NCBI GenBank assembly: GCA_016713125.1
Contig: JADJPT010000009.1
Span: 96,455-160,454 of the forward strand
From: Betaproteobacteria bacterium
Lineage (GTDB): Bacteria > Pseudomonadota > Gammaproteobacteria > Burkholderiales > SG8-39
Direction: 5' to 3'
Length of the DNA: 64,000 nucleotides
A program made the position numbers and the translations under genes. The notes beneath the pieces are model-generated. The model was given only the letters and a program-made list of their open reading frames with translations. It did not search any database and was not told where the DNA came from. This document shows positions 55,032 through 63,461 of the stretch, piece by piece. Position 1 is the first letter of the stretch. The number at the start of each line of letters is the position of its first letter.

Positions 55032-55622
55032 ATGGCAGCCGTAGGCAAACGTTTCCGCGACGCCCTGGTCTGGGCGGCCGAGCTGCACGAGGACCAGTTC
55101 CGCAAGGGCGGCGAGATCCCCTACGTCTCGCACCTGATCGGCGTGGCCGCCATCGTGCTTGAGCACGGCGGCGACGAGGACGAGGCGATCGCCGCGCTGC
55201 TGCACGACGCCCTCGAGGACCAGGCGCACAAGATGGAGGCCGACGAGATCGGCCGGCGCTTCGGCGCGCGCGTCGAGGAGATTGTCATCGCCTGCACCGA
55301 CGGCGACCCGGAGGAACAGAAGAGCCGCGACCACGCCAGGTGGTTCGCGCGGAAGGAGAAGTACATCGCCGAGGTGGCGCACAAGCCGCCCGGCGCGATC
55401 CTGGTGTCGATGGCCGACAAGCTCTACAACGCGCGCAGCATCCTCGAGGACTACCGCGAAATGGGCGAGGCCCTGTGGCCGCGCTTCACCACCGGCCGCG
55501 AAGGCACGCTGTGGTACTACCGCTCGCTGATCCAGGCCTTCGCCGCGCACGGCCAGCCGCGCCTGTGGCACGAGCTGCGCCGCACGGTCGAGGAGATCGA
55601 GCGGGGGATCGCCAAGGAGTAG
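55032..55622 (+). CDS. HD-domain phosphohydrolase (SpoT/MESH1-like)
   Basis: A 196-residue HD protein. AAELHEDQFRKGGEIPYVSHLIGVA and LLHDALED give the His, His-Asp and downstream Asp metal ligands of the (p)ppGpp hydrolase group; MADKLYNARS is also SpoT-like. It lacks synthetase and regulatory domains. It may hydrolyse (p)ppGpp or another nucleotide, as small alarmone hydrolases do. It is monocistronic, with its own intergenic region. Confidence 0.85.
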   Translation: MAAVGKRFRDALVWAAELHEDQFRKGGEIPYVSHLIGVAAIVLEHGGDEDEAIAALLHDALEDQAHKMEADEIGRRFGARVEEIVIACTDGDPEEQKSRDHARWFARKEKYIAEVAHKPPGAILVSMADKLYNARSILEDYREMGEALWPRFTTGREGTLWYYRSLIQAFAAHGQPRLWHELRRTVEEIERGIAKE

Positions 55623-55725
55623 TGGCGGCGCGCAATCCCGATTGCTGCCACTTTTTCTGGAAAGTCCTTGTCAGCTGCGGCCTGCAGGGGAAATTGCTGC
55701 CATGCATTGAAGGCAGGGGCAGCCC

Positions 55726-56923
55726 TCAGGCCGCGCCGGCCGCGCCGCTGCGCAGCAGTTCCTCGATCGCCGCCTGCGCAAAGCCCGCCTCGCGCAGCAC
55801 CTCGATGGTGTGCTCGCCAAGCCGCGGCGCGTGGCGCGTAAGTTCCGGCTTCGTCGCCGACCATTCCGTGGGCACGCCGATCTCGGTGAGCGTCCCCTCG
55901 CTGGGGTGTTCGACCTCCCTCAGGAAGCCGATGGCGGCAAGGTGCTCGTCGGCGAGCACATCGTCGATCGACTGCATGCGCGCCGCGGGCAGGTCGGCCT
56001 TCGCGAACAGTTCCAGCCATTCGTCCGTGGTGCGCGTGGCCAGCACGCCCGCCAGGTAGCCGTACACCGCGTCGATGTTGGCCGCCCGCGCGCCCTGCGA
56101 GGAGAACTGCGCGTTGGCGGTGAACAGCTCGGGCTGGCCGATCGCCGCGAAAAACGAACGCCACTGCTTGTCGCTGTAGATCAGCGTGCACAGGTAACCG
56201 TCGCTGGTGCGAAAAGGCCGCCGGTTGCCCGTCAGGCTGCGCTGGTAGCCCTCCGGCCCCTGCGGCGGATGGAACAGGCGTCCGGCCAGGTGCTCGCCCA
56301 GCACGATCGACAGCAGACCCTCGTACATGGGCACGTCCACCTGCTGGCCGACCCCGGTCTTCTCGCGATGCACCAGGGCGCTGGACACCGCCAGGGCCAC
56401 CTGCAGGCCCATCACGCGGTCGGCGAGGATCATCGGCGCGTAGCGCGGCACCTCGGCCCCGGCCTGGTGCGTGAGCCAGGGGATGCCCGACATGCCCTGG
56501 ATCAGGTCGTCGTAGGCCGGGCGCGCGGCGTACGGGCCGCGCTGGCTGAAGCCGAACGCGCCCACGTAGACGATGCGCGGGTTGGCCGCGCGGAGGTCCG
56601 CGTAGGCCAGCCCCAGCCGCGCCATGGCCTGCGGGCGGATGTTGTACACCAGCACGTCGGCGTCCCTGGCGAGCGTCAACAGCGCCTCGCGGCCGGCGGC
56701 CTGCTTCAGGTCGATCACCACCGAGCGCTTGCTGCGGTTGGTGGTCAGGTACAGGTGGCCCATGCGCGGATTGCGCATCGGCCCCGAGAAGCGCATCACG
56801 TCGCCCTCGGGGATCGACCTTGATCACGTCGGCGCCGTAATCGCCCAGCAGCTGCGTGGCGTACGGCCCCATCACCACGCTGGTCAGGTCGAGGACGCGC
56901 ACGCCCTCCAGCGGTCCGGCCAT
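55726..56923 (-). CDS. CaiB/BaiF CoA-transferase family protein, one frame break
   Basis: About 398 residues after repair. GVRVLDLTSVVMGPYATQLLG and GDYGADVIKV are the N-terminal CoA-binding part, with AYDDLIQGMSG and GQQVDVPMYEGLLS further on (class III transferases). The frame breaks in a GGGG run (plus strand) at 56809-56812, between VIKVDP and EGDVMRFSG. It moves CoA between carboxylic acids. It follows the Bug gene by 6 bp in the GntR-controlled operon and would activate the imported acid for the acyl-CoA dehydrogenase. Confidence 0.83.
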
Positions 56924-56929
56924 CGTGCC

Positions 56930-57910
56930 TCAGTCGGCCTTGTAGCCGGACAGCTTCACCACCTGCCCCCACTTGGCGTGATCGGTGCGCAGGAAGGCGG
57001 CGAACTCGTCCGGGGTGAGCGTCCAGGTGTCGTAGGCCTGCTGGCGGATGCGCTCGCTGACTTCCGGCGTGCGCAGCGCCTTGACCAGTTCGGCATTCAG
57101 GCGATCGACGATCGCGCGCGGCGTGCCGGCCGGGGCGAACACGCCGAACCACAGGTCGCTGCCCGCCTCGCCGTAGCCGGTGACGCCGGCCTCGACCATG
57201 GTGGGGATGTCCGGCGCGTGGCTGCTGCGCTTGCTGCTGGTGACCGCCAGCGCGCGCACCTTGCCGGCGCGGATCTGCGGCAGGCTGGTGACCAGGATGT
57301 CGAACATGCCGGTGGCGTTGCCGGCGATCACGTCGACCAGGGCCGGCGCACTGCCCTTGTAGGGCACGTGCAGCATCGGCGCCCCGGTGAGCGCCTTGAG
57401 CAGTTCGCCCGACAGGTGGTTGGTCGCGCCCTTGCCGCCCGAGGCGAAGCTCACCTTGTCGGGATTGGCCTTGGCATAGGCCACCAGTTCGGCCACCGAT
57501 CTTGCCGGCACGTTCGGGTTCACCACCAGCACGTTCACGTACGAGACCACCGGCGTGATCGGCGCGAAATCCCTGAGCGGGTCGTAGGGCAGCTTGGCGT
57601 AGATGTGCGGGTTGATGGCCTGCGTGCCGGTATGGCCCATGCCGATGGTGTAGCCGTCGGGCGCGGCCTTGGCCACGGCGTCCATCGCCAGGCTGCCGCC
57701 GGCGCCGACGCGGTTCTCCACCACCACGGCCTGGCCCAGGGCCTCGCCGAGCTTGGGGGCGATGGCGCGCGCCAGCACGTCGGTGGGCCCGCCGGCCGAG
57801 AAGGGGATCAGCCAGCGCAGCGGCTTGTTGGGGTAGGCCTGGGCGATGGCCGAACCGGCGGCCAGGGCCAGGAGTGCGGCGGATGCGGTGCGAAGCAGGG
57901 TCGATCTCAT
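56930..57910 (-). CDS. Bug/TctC-type substrate-binding protein
   Basis: A 326-residue periplasmic protein with a signal peptide (TASAALLALAAGSAIAQA) and YPNKPLRWLIPFSAGGPTD and LHVPYKGSAPALVDVIAGN motifs. The ATG at 57910 is chosen because longer frames are not signal-like. It sits between the acyl-CoA dehydrogenase and CoA-transferase genes, so it probably captures the acid this operon degrades. Confidence 0.92.
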   Translation of the reverse strand: MRSTLLRTASAALLALAAGSAIAQAYPNKPLRWLIPFSAGGPTDVLARAIAPKLGEALGQAVVVENRVGAGGSLAMDAVAKAAPDGYTIGMGHTGTQAINPHIYAKLPYDPLRDFAPITPVVSYVNVLVVNPNVPARSVAELVAYAKANPDKVSFASGGKGATNHLSGELLKALTGAPMLHVPYKGSAPALVDVIAGNATGMFDILVTSLPQIRAGKVRALAVTSSKRSSHAPDIPTMVEAGVTGYGEAGSDLWFGVFAPAGTPRAIVDRLNAELVKALRTPEVSERIRQQAYDTWTLTPDEFAAFLRTDHAKWGQVVKLSGYKAD

Positions 57911-57939
57911 GGTGGTTCGTCTCCTCGTGGGTGCGGTCG

Positions 57940-59091
57940 TCAAGCCGCTTTTTCGCGCATCATTTCGCGCGCGATGATGATCTGCTGGATCTGGCTGGTG
58001 CCCTCGTAGATGCGCAGCAGGCGCGCATCGCGGAACAGCCGCTCGATGGGGTACTCCTTGATGTAGCCGTAGCCGCCGTGGATCTGCATCACGCGGTCGG
58101 CGATGCGCCACATGGCCTCGGTGGCGAAGAACTTGCAGCAGGCCGACTCCTTGACGATGCGCAGGCCGGCGTCCTTGTCGCGCGAGGCCTTCTCGACCAT
58201 GGCGCGTGCGGCGAAGGCCTCGGCCTCGCTCTCGGCCAGCATGGCCTGGATCATCTGGAAGTCGGCGATCGGCTTGCCGAACTGGCGCCGTTCGGAGGCG
58301 TAGCGCACGCCCTCGTCGATCAGGCGCTCGGCCAGGCCCACGGCCACCGCAGCCATGTGCAGGCGCGCATGGTCCAGCGATTTCATCGCCGTCTTGAAGC
58401 CCACGCCCTCGCGGCCGCCGAGCAGCGCCGCGGCCGGCACACGGCAGTTCTCGAAGATCACGTCGGCGGTGTGCGAGCCGCGAAAACCCATCTTCTTGTA
58501 GTGCGGGGCCACCGTGATGCCCGGCGTGTCGCGGTCGACCAGGAAGGCGGAGATGCCCGCCGGCCCGGCCTCCCTGGGCGCGGTGCGCGCAAACACCGTG
58601 AACACGCCGGCGTGCGGCGAGTTGGTGGTGAAGCGCTTGGTGCCGTTGATCACGTACTCCTCGCCTTCGCGCACGGCGCGGGTCACCAGCGCGGCGGCGT
58701 CCGAGCCGGCGTCGGGCTCGGTCAGGCAGAACGAGGCCAGCATCTGTCCCTTGGCGATGCGCGGCAGGTACTTGCGGCGCTGCTCCTCGGTGCCGTCGGC
58801 AAGGATGCCCAGCGTGCCCACGCCGTTGCTGGTGCCGAAGCAGGAGCGGAACACCGGCGAGGCGTAGCCGATCTCGAACACCACGCGCGCCTCCTCGTAC
58901 ATCGACAGGCCCAGGCCGTCGTACTCCTCCGGGATGGTCATGCCGAACAGGCCCAGGGCGCCGAGCTCGTCGGTGATGTGCTTCGGGATGTCGTCGTCCT
59001 CCTCGACCTGGTGCTCGGCCGGGATCAGCACCTCGCGCACGAAGCGCCGGACGGCGTCGACCATGTGCTCGACGGTGTCACTTTGCGGCAT
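57940..59091 (-). CDS. Acyl-CoA dehydrogenase
   Basis: A 383-residue flavoprotein of normal family length. CLTEPDAGSDAAALVT is the acyl-CoA/FAD signature, GYASERRQFGKPIADFQM the second, and the C-terminal GGYGYIKEYPIERLFRDAR region holds the catalytic-base neighbourhood of short/branched-chain enzymes. It oxidises an acyl-CoA using ETF. Its start overlaps the GntR gene by 14 bp, so the two are translationally coupled. Confidence 0.92.
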   Translation of the reverse strand: MPQSDTVEHMVDAVRRFVREVLIPAEHQVEEDDDIPKHITDELGALGLFGMTIPEEYDGLGLSMYEEARVVFEIGYASPVFRSCFGTSNGVGTLGILADGTEEQRRKYLPRIAKGQMLASFCLTEPDAGSDAAALVTRAVREGEEYVINGTKRFTTNSPHAGVFTVFARTAPREAGPAGISAFLVDRDTPGITVAPHYKKMGFRGSHTADVIFENCRVPAAALLGGREGVGFKTAMKSLDHARLHMAAVAVGLAERLIDEGVRYASERRQFGKPIADFQMIQAMLAESEAEAFAARAMVEKASRDKDAGLRIVKESACCKFFATEAMWRIADRVMQIHGGYGYIKEYPIERLFRDARLLRIYEGTSQIQQIIIAREMMREKAA

Positions 59092-59884
59092 TGCTCTTGC
59101 TCCTCTTTGGTTTGGCGGCGGTTCTCGTCATGCCTGGGGTCGCGGCGCGTTTCGCGGCCCGCGCGGGGGCGGCCGGCTGCAGGCGCGCGGCCACCTCGCG
59201 GTAGTGGGCGTGCAGGACCTTCAGGTGCTTCTCCATCTCGGCCACCGCCTTGTCGGCGTCGCCGGCGTGCATGTGGCGCAGCAGCCTGCGGCGCGAATGG
59301 ATCACGTCCATGCCCATCACCGAGCCCACCTGGCCGACGAACTCGCGCAGGATGTTCATCATGGCGTTCATGGTCATGATCAGCACCGGGTTGCCGGTGG
59401 TGGCGGCCAGCAGGTTGTGGAACTCGATGTTGAGCTGGGTCTTGACCGGCATGCGGCCGGCCAGCGTGTACTCCTCGGCCAGGCGCACGTTCTCCTCCAG
59501 CGCGGCGAAGGCGGCGGCATCGGCCCGCCCGGTGGCCACGCGCACCACCACCGATTCGATCCACAGCCGCGCCTCGGTGAGCTGCTCGAGGGAAATGCCG
59601 CCGACGTAGAACATGCCGCGCATCACGTCGGAGACCGCGTCGGGCCGGCCCTCGGCGATGAAGGCGCCGCCGGTGGCGCCCTTGCGCAGCTCGACCAGGC
59701 CCATCGACTCGAGCGAGCGCAGCGCCTCGCGCACCGCGTGCCGGCTGACCGCGAAGGTACGTGCCAGCTCGCGCTCGTTGGGCAGGCGGTCACCTACGCG
59801 CAGCGCGCCCGCGCGCACCTGCGCGCGGATCCGCTCGCTGACGGCCTCGAAGGTGCGCTGGGTCTTGATGGCGCTGGGGGACAC
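59078..59884 (-). CDS. GntR family regulator (FadR/FCD subfamily)
   Basis: A 268-residue regulator. The winged helix has LPNERELARTFAVSRHAVREAL, and the all-helical FCD domain follows (FHNLLAATTGNPVLIMTMN; HRRLL-like HSRRRLLRHMHAGDADKA with metal-binding His/Asp). The C-terminal 35 residues are a Lys/Arg/Ala-rich tail. It leads the acyl-CoA dehydrogenase operon and probably binds the palindrome at 59896-59916, just upstream of its start. Confidence 0.9.
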   Translation of the reverse strand: MSPSAIKTQRTFEAVSERIRAQVRAGALRVGDRLPNERELARTFAVSRHAVREALRSLESMGLVELRKGATGGAFIAEGRPDAVSDVMRGMFYVGGISLEQLTEARLWIESVVVRVATGRADAAAFAALEENVRLAEEYTLAGRMPVKTQLNIEFHNLLAATTGNPVLIMTMNAMMNILREFVGQVGSVMGMDVIHSRRRLLRHMHAGDADKAVAEMEKHLKVLHAHYREVAARLQPAAPARAAKRAATPGMTRTAAKPKRSKSNAAK

Positions 59885-59895
59885 GTTGCCTGGAA

Positions 59896-59916
59896 TTCAA
59901 TGATTGGACCATTGAA
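59896..59916. promoter_or_regulatory. GntR operator palindrome
   Basis: TTCAATG (59896-59902) and CATTGAA (59910-59916) form a perfect inverted repeat with a 7-bp spacer, 12 bp upstream of the GntR ATG. It lies between the divergent GntR and SUMF1 genes. Confidence 0.6.
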
Positions 59917-59985
59917 ATGTACCGGGCCGGGCGGGGGCCGCGCAACCTTGCGGCGCAGCATGGGGCGCACGGGCCGGGCCCGGCG

Positions 59986-60014
59986 TTGCATCGGTCCCGT
60001 TTTGGGGCTAATAA
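59986..60014 (+). promoter_or_regulatory. Promoter of the SUMF1-domain gene
   Basis: TTGCAT (59986-59991), 17-bp spacer and TAATAA (60009-60014). The predicted start point falls only a few bases before the ATG at 60025, so the transcript may be nearly leaderless even though AAGGGA lies upstream of the ATG. Confidence 0.45.
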
Positions 60015-60024
60015 GGGAACCGCC

Positions 60025-60921
60025 ATGGAAATCAGACCCATCCGAACCCAAGCCGACCATCGCGCGGCACTGAAGGAGATCGAGTCCCGCATGGATGCGC
60101 GCGCCGGCACGTCCGCAGGCGCGCGGCTGGACGTGCTCTCCACACTCGTCGAGTGCATCCGCTGCACGATCGGCGGGTACGGCGTCCTGCTGCTGCTTCC
60201 CACCCTCGCCCTCGCACAAGCCCCCGGCGCGGCACCCGGCCCCACCGCGGCCGCCATGCAAGCCATCTCCGGCTTCGCCATCGACCGCACCGAAGTCACC
60301 ATCGGCCAGTTCCGCCGGTTCGCCGAGGCCACCGGCACGCTGACGCGCGCCGAGCGCGAGGGCGGCGGGCAGGTGTACGAGGCGGGCTGGACGCAGAAGC
60401 CCGGCTGGACCTGGCGCGCCCCGTTCGGCACGCCCGGCGGCGATCGCGAGCTCGCGGTGCACCTCACCTACGCCGAAGCCGAGGCCTACTGCCGCTGGGC
60501 CGGCAAGCGCCTGCCGACCGACCGCGAATGGGTGGAGGCCGCCTACACCGAGCGGCGCGCCCGGCCGCCCGCGCCCTTCGTCACCGGCCGCACCTACCCC
60601 ACCCCGCAGGGCGACAGTCCCGCGGGCGCCAACTGCCTGGAAGGCTGCGGCCAGGGCGCGCGCCCCGTCGCGCACGGCGCAAAGCTCCTGCGCGGGCGCG
60701 GCCACGTCGAAGCCGGCGCCAGCCCGCCGGGCGTCAACGGCCTGCACGACATGGGCGGCAACGCCTGGGAGTGGGTGGACAGCGGGGAGGGCGGCGAGAA
60801 GCGCACGCGCGGCGGGTCGTGGTGGTACGGGGTGGAGCAGATGCGCGCCGACCACCTGGCGACGAAGCCGGCGGGGACGGCGGTGGTCTATATCGGGTTT
60901 CGGTGCGCGGTCAGCCGGTAG
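60025..60921 (+). CDS. SUMF1 (formylglycine-generating-enzyme-like) domain protein with HigA-like N-terminus
   Basis: A 298-residue protein. Residues 1-43 (starting MEIRPIRTQADHRAALKEIE and reaching LDVLSTLVE) look like the start of a HigA-type antitoxin. Residues about 50-66 (GGYGVLLLLPTLALAQA) look like a signal peptide core, and residues about 80-296 are a SUMF1 domain (FAIDRTEVTIGQFRRFAEAT; CRWAGKRLPTDREWVEAA; NGLHDMGGNAWEWV; RGGSWWYG). The first catalytic Cys region of true FGE (RYRC) is not present; only GFRCA retains Cys. The antitoxin-like part precedes the signal, which makes export doubtful. It is either a gene fusion or an assembly chimaera. Confidence 0.75.
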   Translation: MEIRPIRTQADHRAALKEIESRMDARAGTSAGARLDVLSTLVECIRCTIGGYGVLLLLPTLALAQAPGAAPGPTAAAMQAISGFAIDRTEVTIGQFRRFAEATGTLTRAEREGGGQVYEAGWTQKPGWTWRAPFGTPGGDRELAVHLTYAEAEAYCRWAGKRLPTDREWVEAAYTERRARPPAPFVTGRTYPTPQGDSPAGANCLEGCGQGARPVAHGAKLLRGRGHVEAGASPPGVNGLHDMGGNAWEWVDSGEGGEKRTRGGSWWYGVEQMRADHLATKPAGTAVVYIGFRCAVSR

Positions 60922-60926
60922 GCGGA

Positions 60927-60959
60927 CGTGTCGCAGAAATCGGCGGCGACACGTTTTTT
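60927..60959 (+). terminator. Rho-independent terminator after the SUMF1 gene
   Basis: CGTGTCGC (60927-60934) pairs perfectly with GCGACACG (60946-60953) around an 11-base loop, followed directly by TTTTTTG. It begins 6 bases after the stop codon and is the clearest terminator in the window. It also marks the change to lower-GC sequence. Confidence 0.85.
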
Positions 60960-61025
60960 GCGTCGGCGGCGCGCGAGTTTCAGCGGGTGCTGAACCGACG
61001 TAGGCCAACAAACCGGCATACAAAC

Positions 61026-61075
61026 CGGACGGAAACCGCGGTGGTCTATATTGAGATTCTGGTGTGTGGCGGGCA
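61026..61075 (+). repeat. Remnant copy of a SUMF1 gene 3' end
   Basis: The 14 bases at 61038-61051 (GCGGTGGTCTATAT) repeat 60880-60893 exactly, and the translated context TAVVYI followed by a Cys-containing tail is shared with the end of the SUMF1 protein. It is about 158 bp after the intact copy, across the terminator, and looks like the trace of a duplication or recombination. Confidence 0.45.
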
Positions 61076-61126
61076 TCCAGGTCGTTTCGTGTTTTGATGA
61101 TCAACCATATAAGTTAGGATTCAGAG

Positions 61127-61917
61127 ATGTCTGGAGCCGATTGGAACCGAGCGGAGGTCGAGGCAATCGTCGAGGACAACCTCGCGATGTTGGCGGCCGA
61201 GCTTTCTCGGAGTCGCGTACAACAAGTCTGCCCACAGACAAAAGTTTGTTCCCAAAGCTGGCGGGCGCTCTGAAGCAGTCGGTAGAGTACAAGCACGCGA
61301 ACATTAATGCGGCGCTGCCTGGATGCGGCTTTCCTACATTAACGGCTGCTAGCCTCGACCAAACTATCAGGCTCTTCCTCGCCGAGGTGTTTGCGGAGAA
61401 GGCTGGCGGGCAGCCGCCACTTGTTGGAGATCGCATCCCCAGATGCGGATCGCCCTACTGGCCGTGCCAGAGGTGGACAACATTCTTGCGGTGTTGTCAC
61501 GCCAGGCGCCCATTCCGACTCATGTACACCGAAGGTCGGCGAGGCTGTAAGAACGATGATCGGGGTCGGCACAACCATATCGAACGAGAGGCACGCAATC
61601 GGTCGCTAGGGTCCGCCGGTGAGCCGTTCGTGATCGAGTATGAGCGGGCCCGGCTGGTACCTCCTGCGCGGGATTTGACTAGCGGCAAAGATTGAGCACA
61701 CATCCAGAGTGCGTGGGGACTATGAGGGCTGCGATATGGTCGTTCGAGGAAAGCGGGTGCGGAACGTCTTATCGAAGTGAAAACGACGAAGTATGGAAAG
61801 GAAACGCCGTTCTTCGTGACGAAGAACGAAGTACGGTATCCGAACGACACCGCTGATATCTACCAAGTCTATCGAATGCTGCGATTTCAAAAGAGCGCCG
61901 GACCTCGCACACGCTAG
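61127..61917 (+). pseudogene. DUF3883-domain protein, many frame breaks
   Basis: The N-terminus MSGADWNRAEVEAIVEDNLA and then AYNKSAHRQKF, VEYKHANINAAL and LLAEVF-like LFLAEVFAEKAGG appear in successive frames. The C-terminus ERLIEVKTTKYGKETPFFV and TKNEVRYPNDTADIYQVYRM is the DUF3883 core, whose Glu-Val-Lys is nuclease-like. At least five indels and an in-frame stop interrupt it. DUF3883 proteins often occur in defence loci and are suspected PD-(D/E)XK-type nucleases. Base composition is lower in GC than upstream. No in-window copy exists to compare. Confidence 0.65.
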
Positions 61918-61929
61918 CCGGGCGCCATT

Positions 61930-61956
61930 CCGCGGACTTGTTGTTACTGTCCGCGG
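61930..61956. promoter_or_regulatory. Perfect hairpin after the DUF3883 gene
   Basis: CCGCGGAC (61930-61937) and GTCCGCGG (61949-61956) pair perfectly around an 11-base loop, 12 bases after the DUF3883 stop. Only a weak T run follows (CGTCGTTTC), so it may attenuate rather than fully terminate. Its intact state inside a broken region is notable. Confidence 0.5.
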
Positions 61957-62093
61957 CGTCGTTTCTGGCCGGCCGCGGTGATCGAGAGGAGTCGCTTGCG
62001 CCCCAGTTGGTGGCGTAGTAGCAACATCCGAAGATCAGGGCTGCATTGGTATCAGAAGGTCATGCTCAGCCAGCGAAACTTGTCGGGGGCGAA

Positions 62094-63021
62094 TTGAAGT
62101 TCTGGATTGGTGTGACAGACGATATCTTATTCGAGTATCTAGCCTGGACTTGCGCCGGACGAAGTAAATTTTTGGCAACCGAGCGGGACCCGAAACTTTC
62201 GCGTACTTCAGCCAGGAGAGCCGTTTCTCTTCAAATTGCATAGCCCCCAGAACTGCTAAGGTAGTTGAGGTGGATACTTCGTTCGCTACCTGCATTGCCG
62301 GCCTCTTGGGCGTGGGAGGCGTTTGAACAGAAGAACGGAGTCTCGTTTCACGAATTGCGTGTCCGTATTGAAGGTACCGCAGAGAGAATGTCTCGGTAGA
62401 TCCGATAATCGGATGCAACGTTTTAGCGGAGCCTTTCTTCTGGCCAAGAGAGCGCTGGATTCCAGTCCCCGAGAGTTGGTCCGGCAACATAGTTCAGGGT
62501 AAGAGCTATGAGACCAGCACCTCAGAAGGAGCGGCCCTATGGAATCTCATCAATGAGTCGCAGTTGCCTAGAAATCGACTCCAGGAGCCGAATCACCAAG
62601 TAGCTGAGGAGGGCGGGCGTCGATTTGGCGCAGATTATCTGATGCGAGGACGACTCGGGCAGGGCGCATTTAGAGTCTTGGTGATTACAAGCATTTAAGG
62701 TCGTTGCGCGGTTACCGGTGAGAAGACGTTGCCGGAAGCTGAGGCTGCGCACATCAAACCGTACTCGGAGAATGGGCCGCATAGGTGAGCAATGGAATTC
62801 TCCCAAGGTCCGATCTGCACAAGCTGTTCGATCTCGGGCACGTGACTATCACTCCGGAATTGCGGCTTGAGGTGAGTCCGAGATTGAGGGAGGAGTGGCA
62901 AAATGGCCGTGAGTACTATGCTCATCATGGAAGAGAGTTGAGCTTTCGTCCCACTGAATTCGCTAGTCATCCTGGGAAAGAGTTTCTACAGTGGCACAAC
63001 GAGAAAATCTTCAAGATATGA
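62094..63021 (+). pseudogene. HNH endonuclease (putative restriction enzyme), many frame breaks
   Basis: Fragments appear in order across frames: LKFWIGVTDD at the start, then FRVLQPGEPFLFKLHSPQN-like sequence, KSGFAFLLAKR-like middle parts, LGQGAFRVLVIT, and the HNH core CAVTGEKTLPEAEAAHIKPY followed by LPRSDLHKLFDLGHVTITPE and the intact end KEFLQWHNEKIFKI. The Cys, two His and Asn/Asp spacing match the HNH metal finger of a family usually annotated as restriction endonuclease. The start (TTG 62094) is tentative. The stop overlaps the MazG-like ATG (ATGA), indicating an operon. Confidence 0.65.
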
Positions 63022-63403
63022 GTGACGCTGAGAACTTTCCTCCGTCGATTGGACTCAGCGAGTTGCGCAATCGATTGAGAAAGTTCGCTTCCTGATCGAG
63101 ACTCGGGGATCAGTTTCACACGCCAAAGAATCTAGCAATTTCTTCTATTAGCATTGAAGCGGGAGAGTTGCTGGAAACATTTTCAGTGGGTATCTGCGGA
63201 CCCGCGTCAGCTTCATTCTCTTCCGAGGGAGAAGTCAGCCACACGGAAGGAAAATGGCGGATGTCTTGCTCACTTAATTCGGCTATCAGATTTGCTGAGC
63301 TATAGATCTTCTGGAGAGCGCACTCCAGAGAAGTTAAAGAGAACGCCCAGAAGTATCCGGTCGAGAAAGCCAAGGGTACTAGTAAAAGTACACCGATCTC
63401 TAA
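63018..63403 (+). pseudogene. MazG-like nucleotide pyrophosphohydrolase, several frame breaks
   Basis: A family-sized reading of about 125 residues can be rebuilt: LSELRNRLRKFA, DQFHTPKNLAISSISIEAGE, LLETFQW-like sequence, ADVLLTLIRLSDLL, then NAQKYPVEKAKGTSK and KYTDL with stop TAA at 63401-63403. The EAGELLE and AD-LL segments carry the acidic Mg ligands of MazG/dCTPase enzymes, which cleave NTPs to NMP and diphosphate. It overlaps the HNH gene by 4 bp. At least three indels or stops interrupt it. In defence loci such enzymes can deplete nucleotides or clear modified ones. Confidence 0.65.
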
Positions 63404-63461
63404 CTCAAAGTTCGTGATCGGGTCGAGCAAGGCGAATTAGCGCCGCCTGGAGATCCCAGAG

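Noticed and set aside
61500..62060. Integrase, tRNA or direct-repeat attachment site at the low-GC boundary
   Set aside because: I looked for a tRNA-like fold, a recombinase motif and flanking repeats near 60.9-62.1 kb and saw none beyond the 14-bp SUMF1 repeat.
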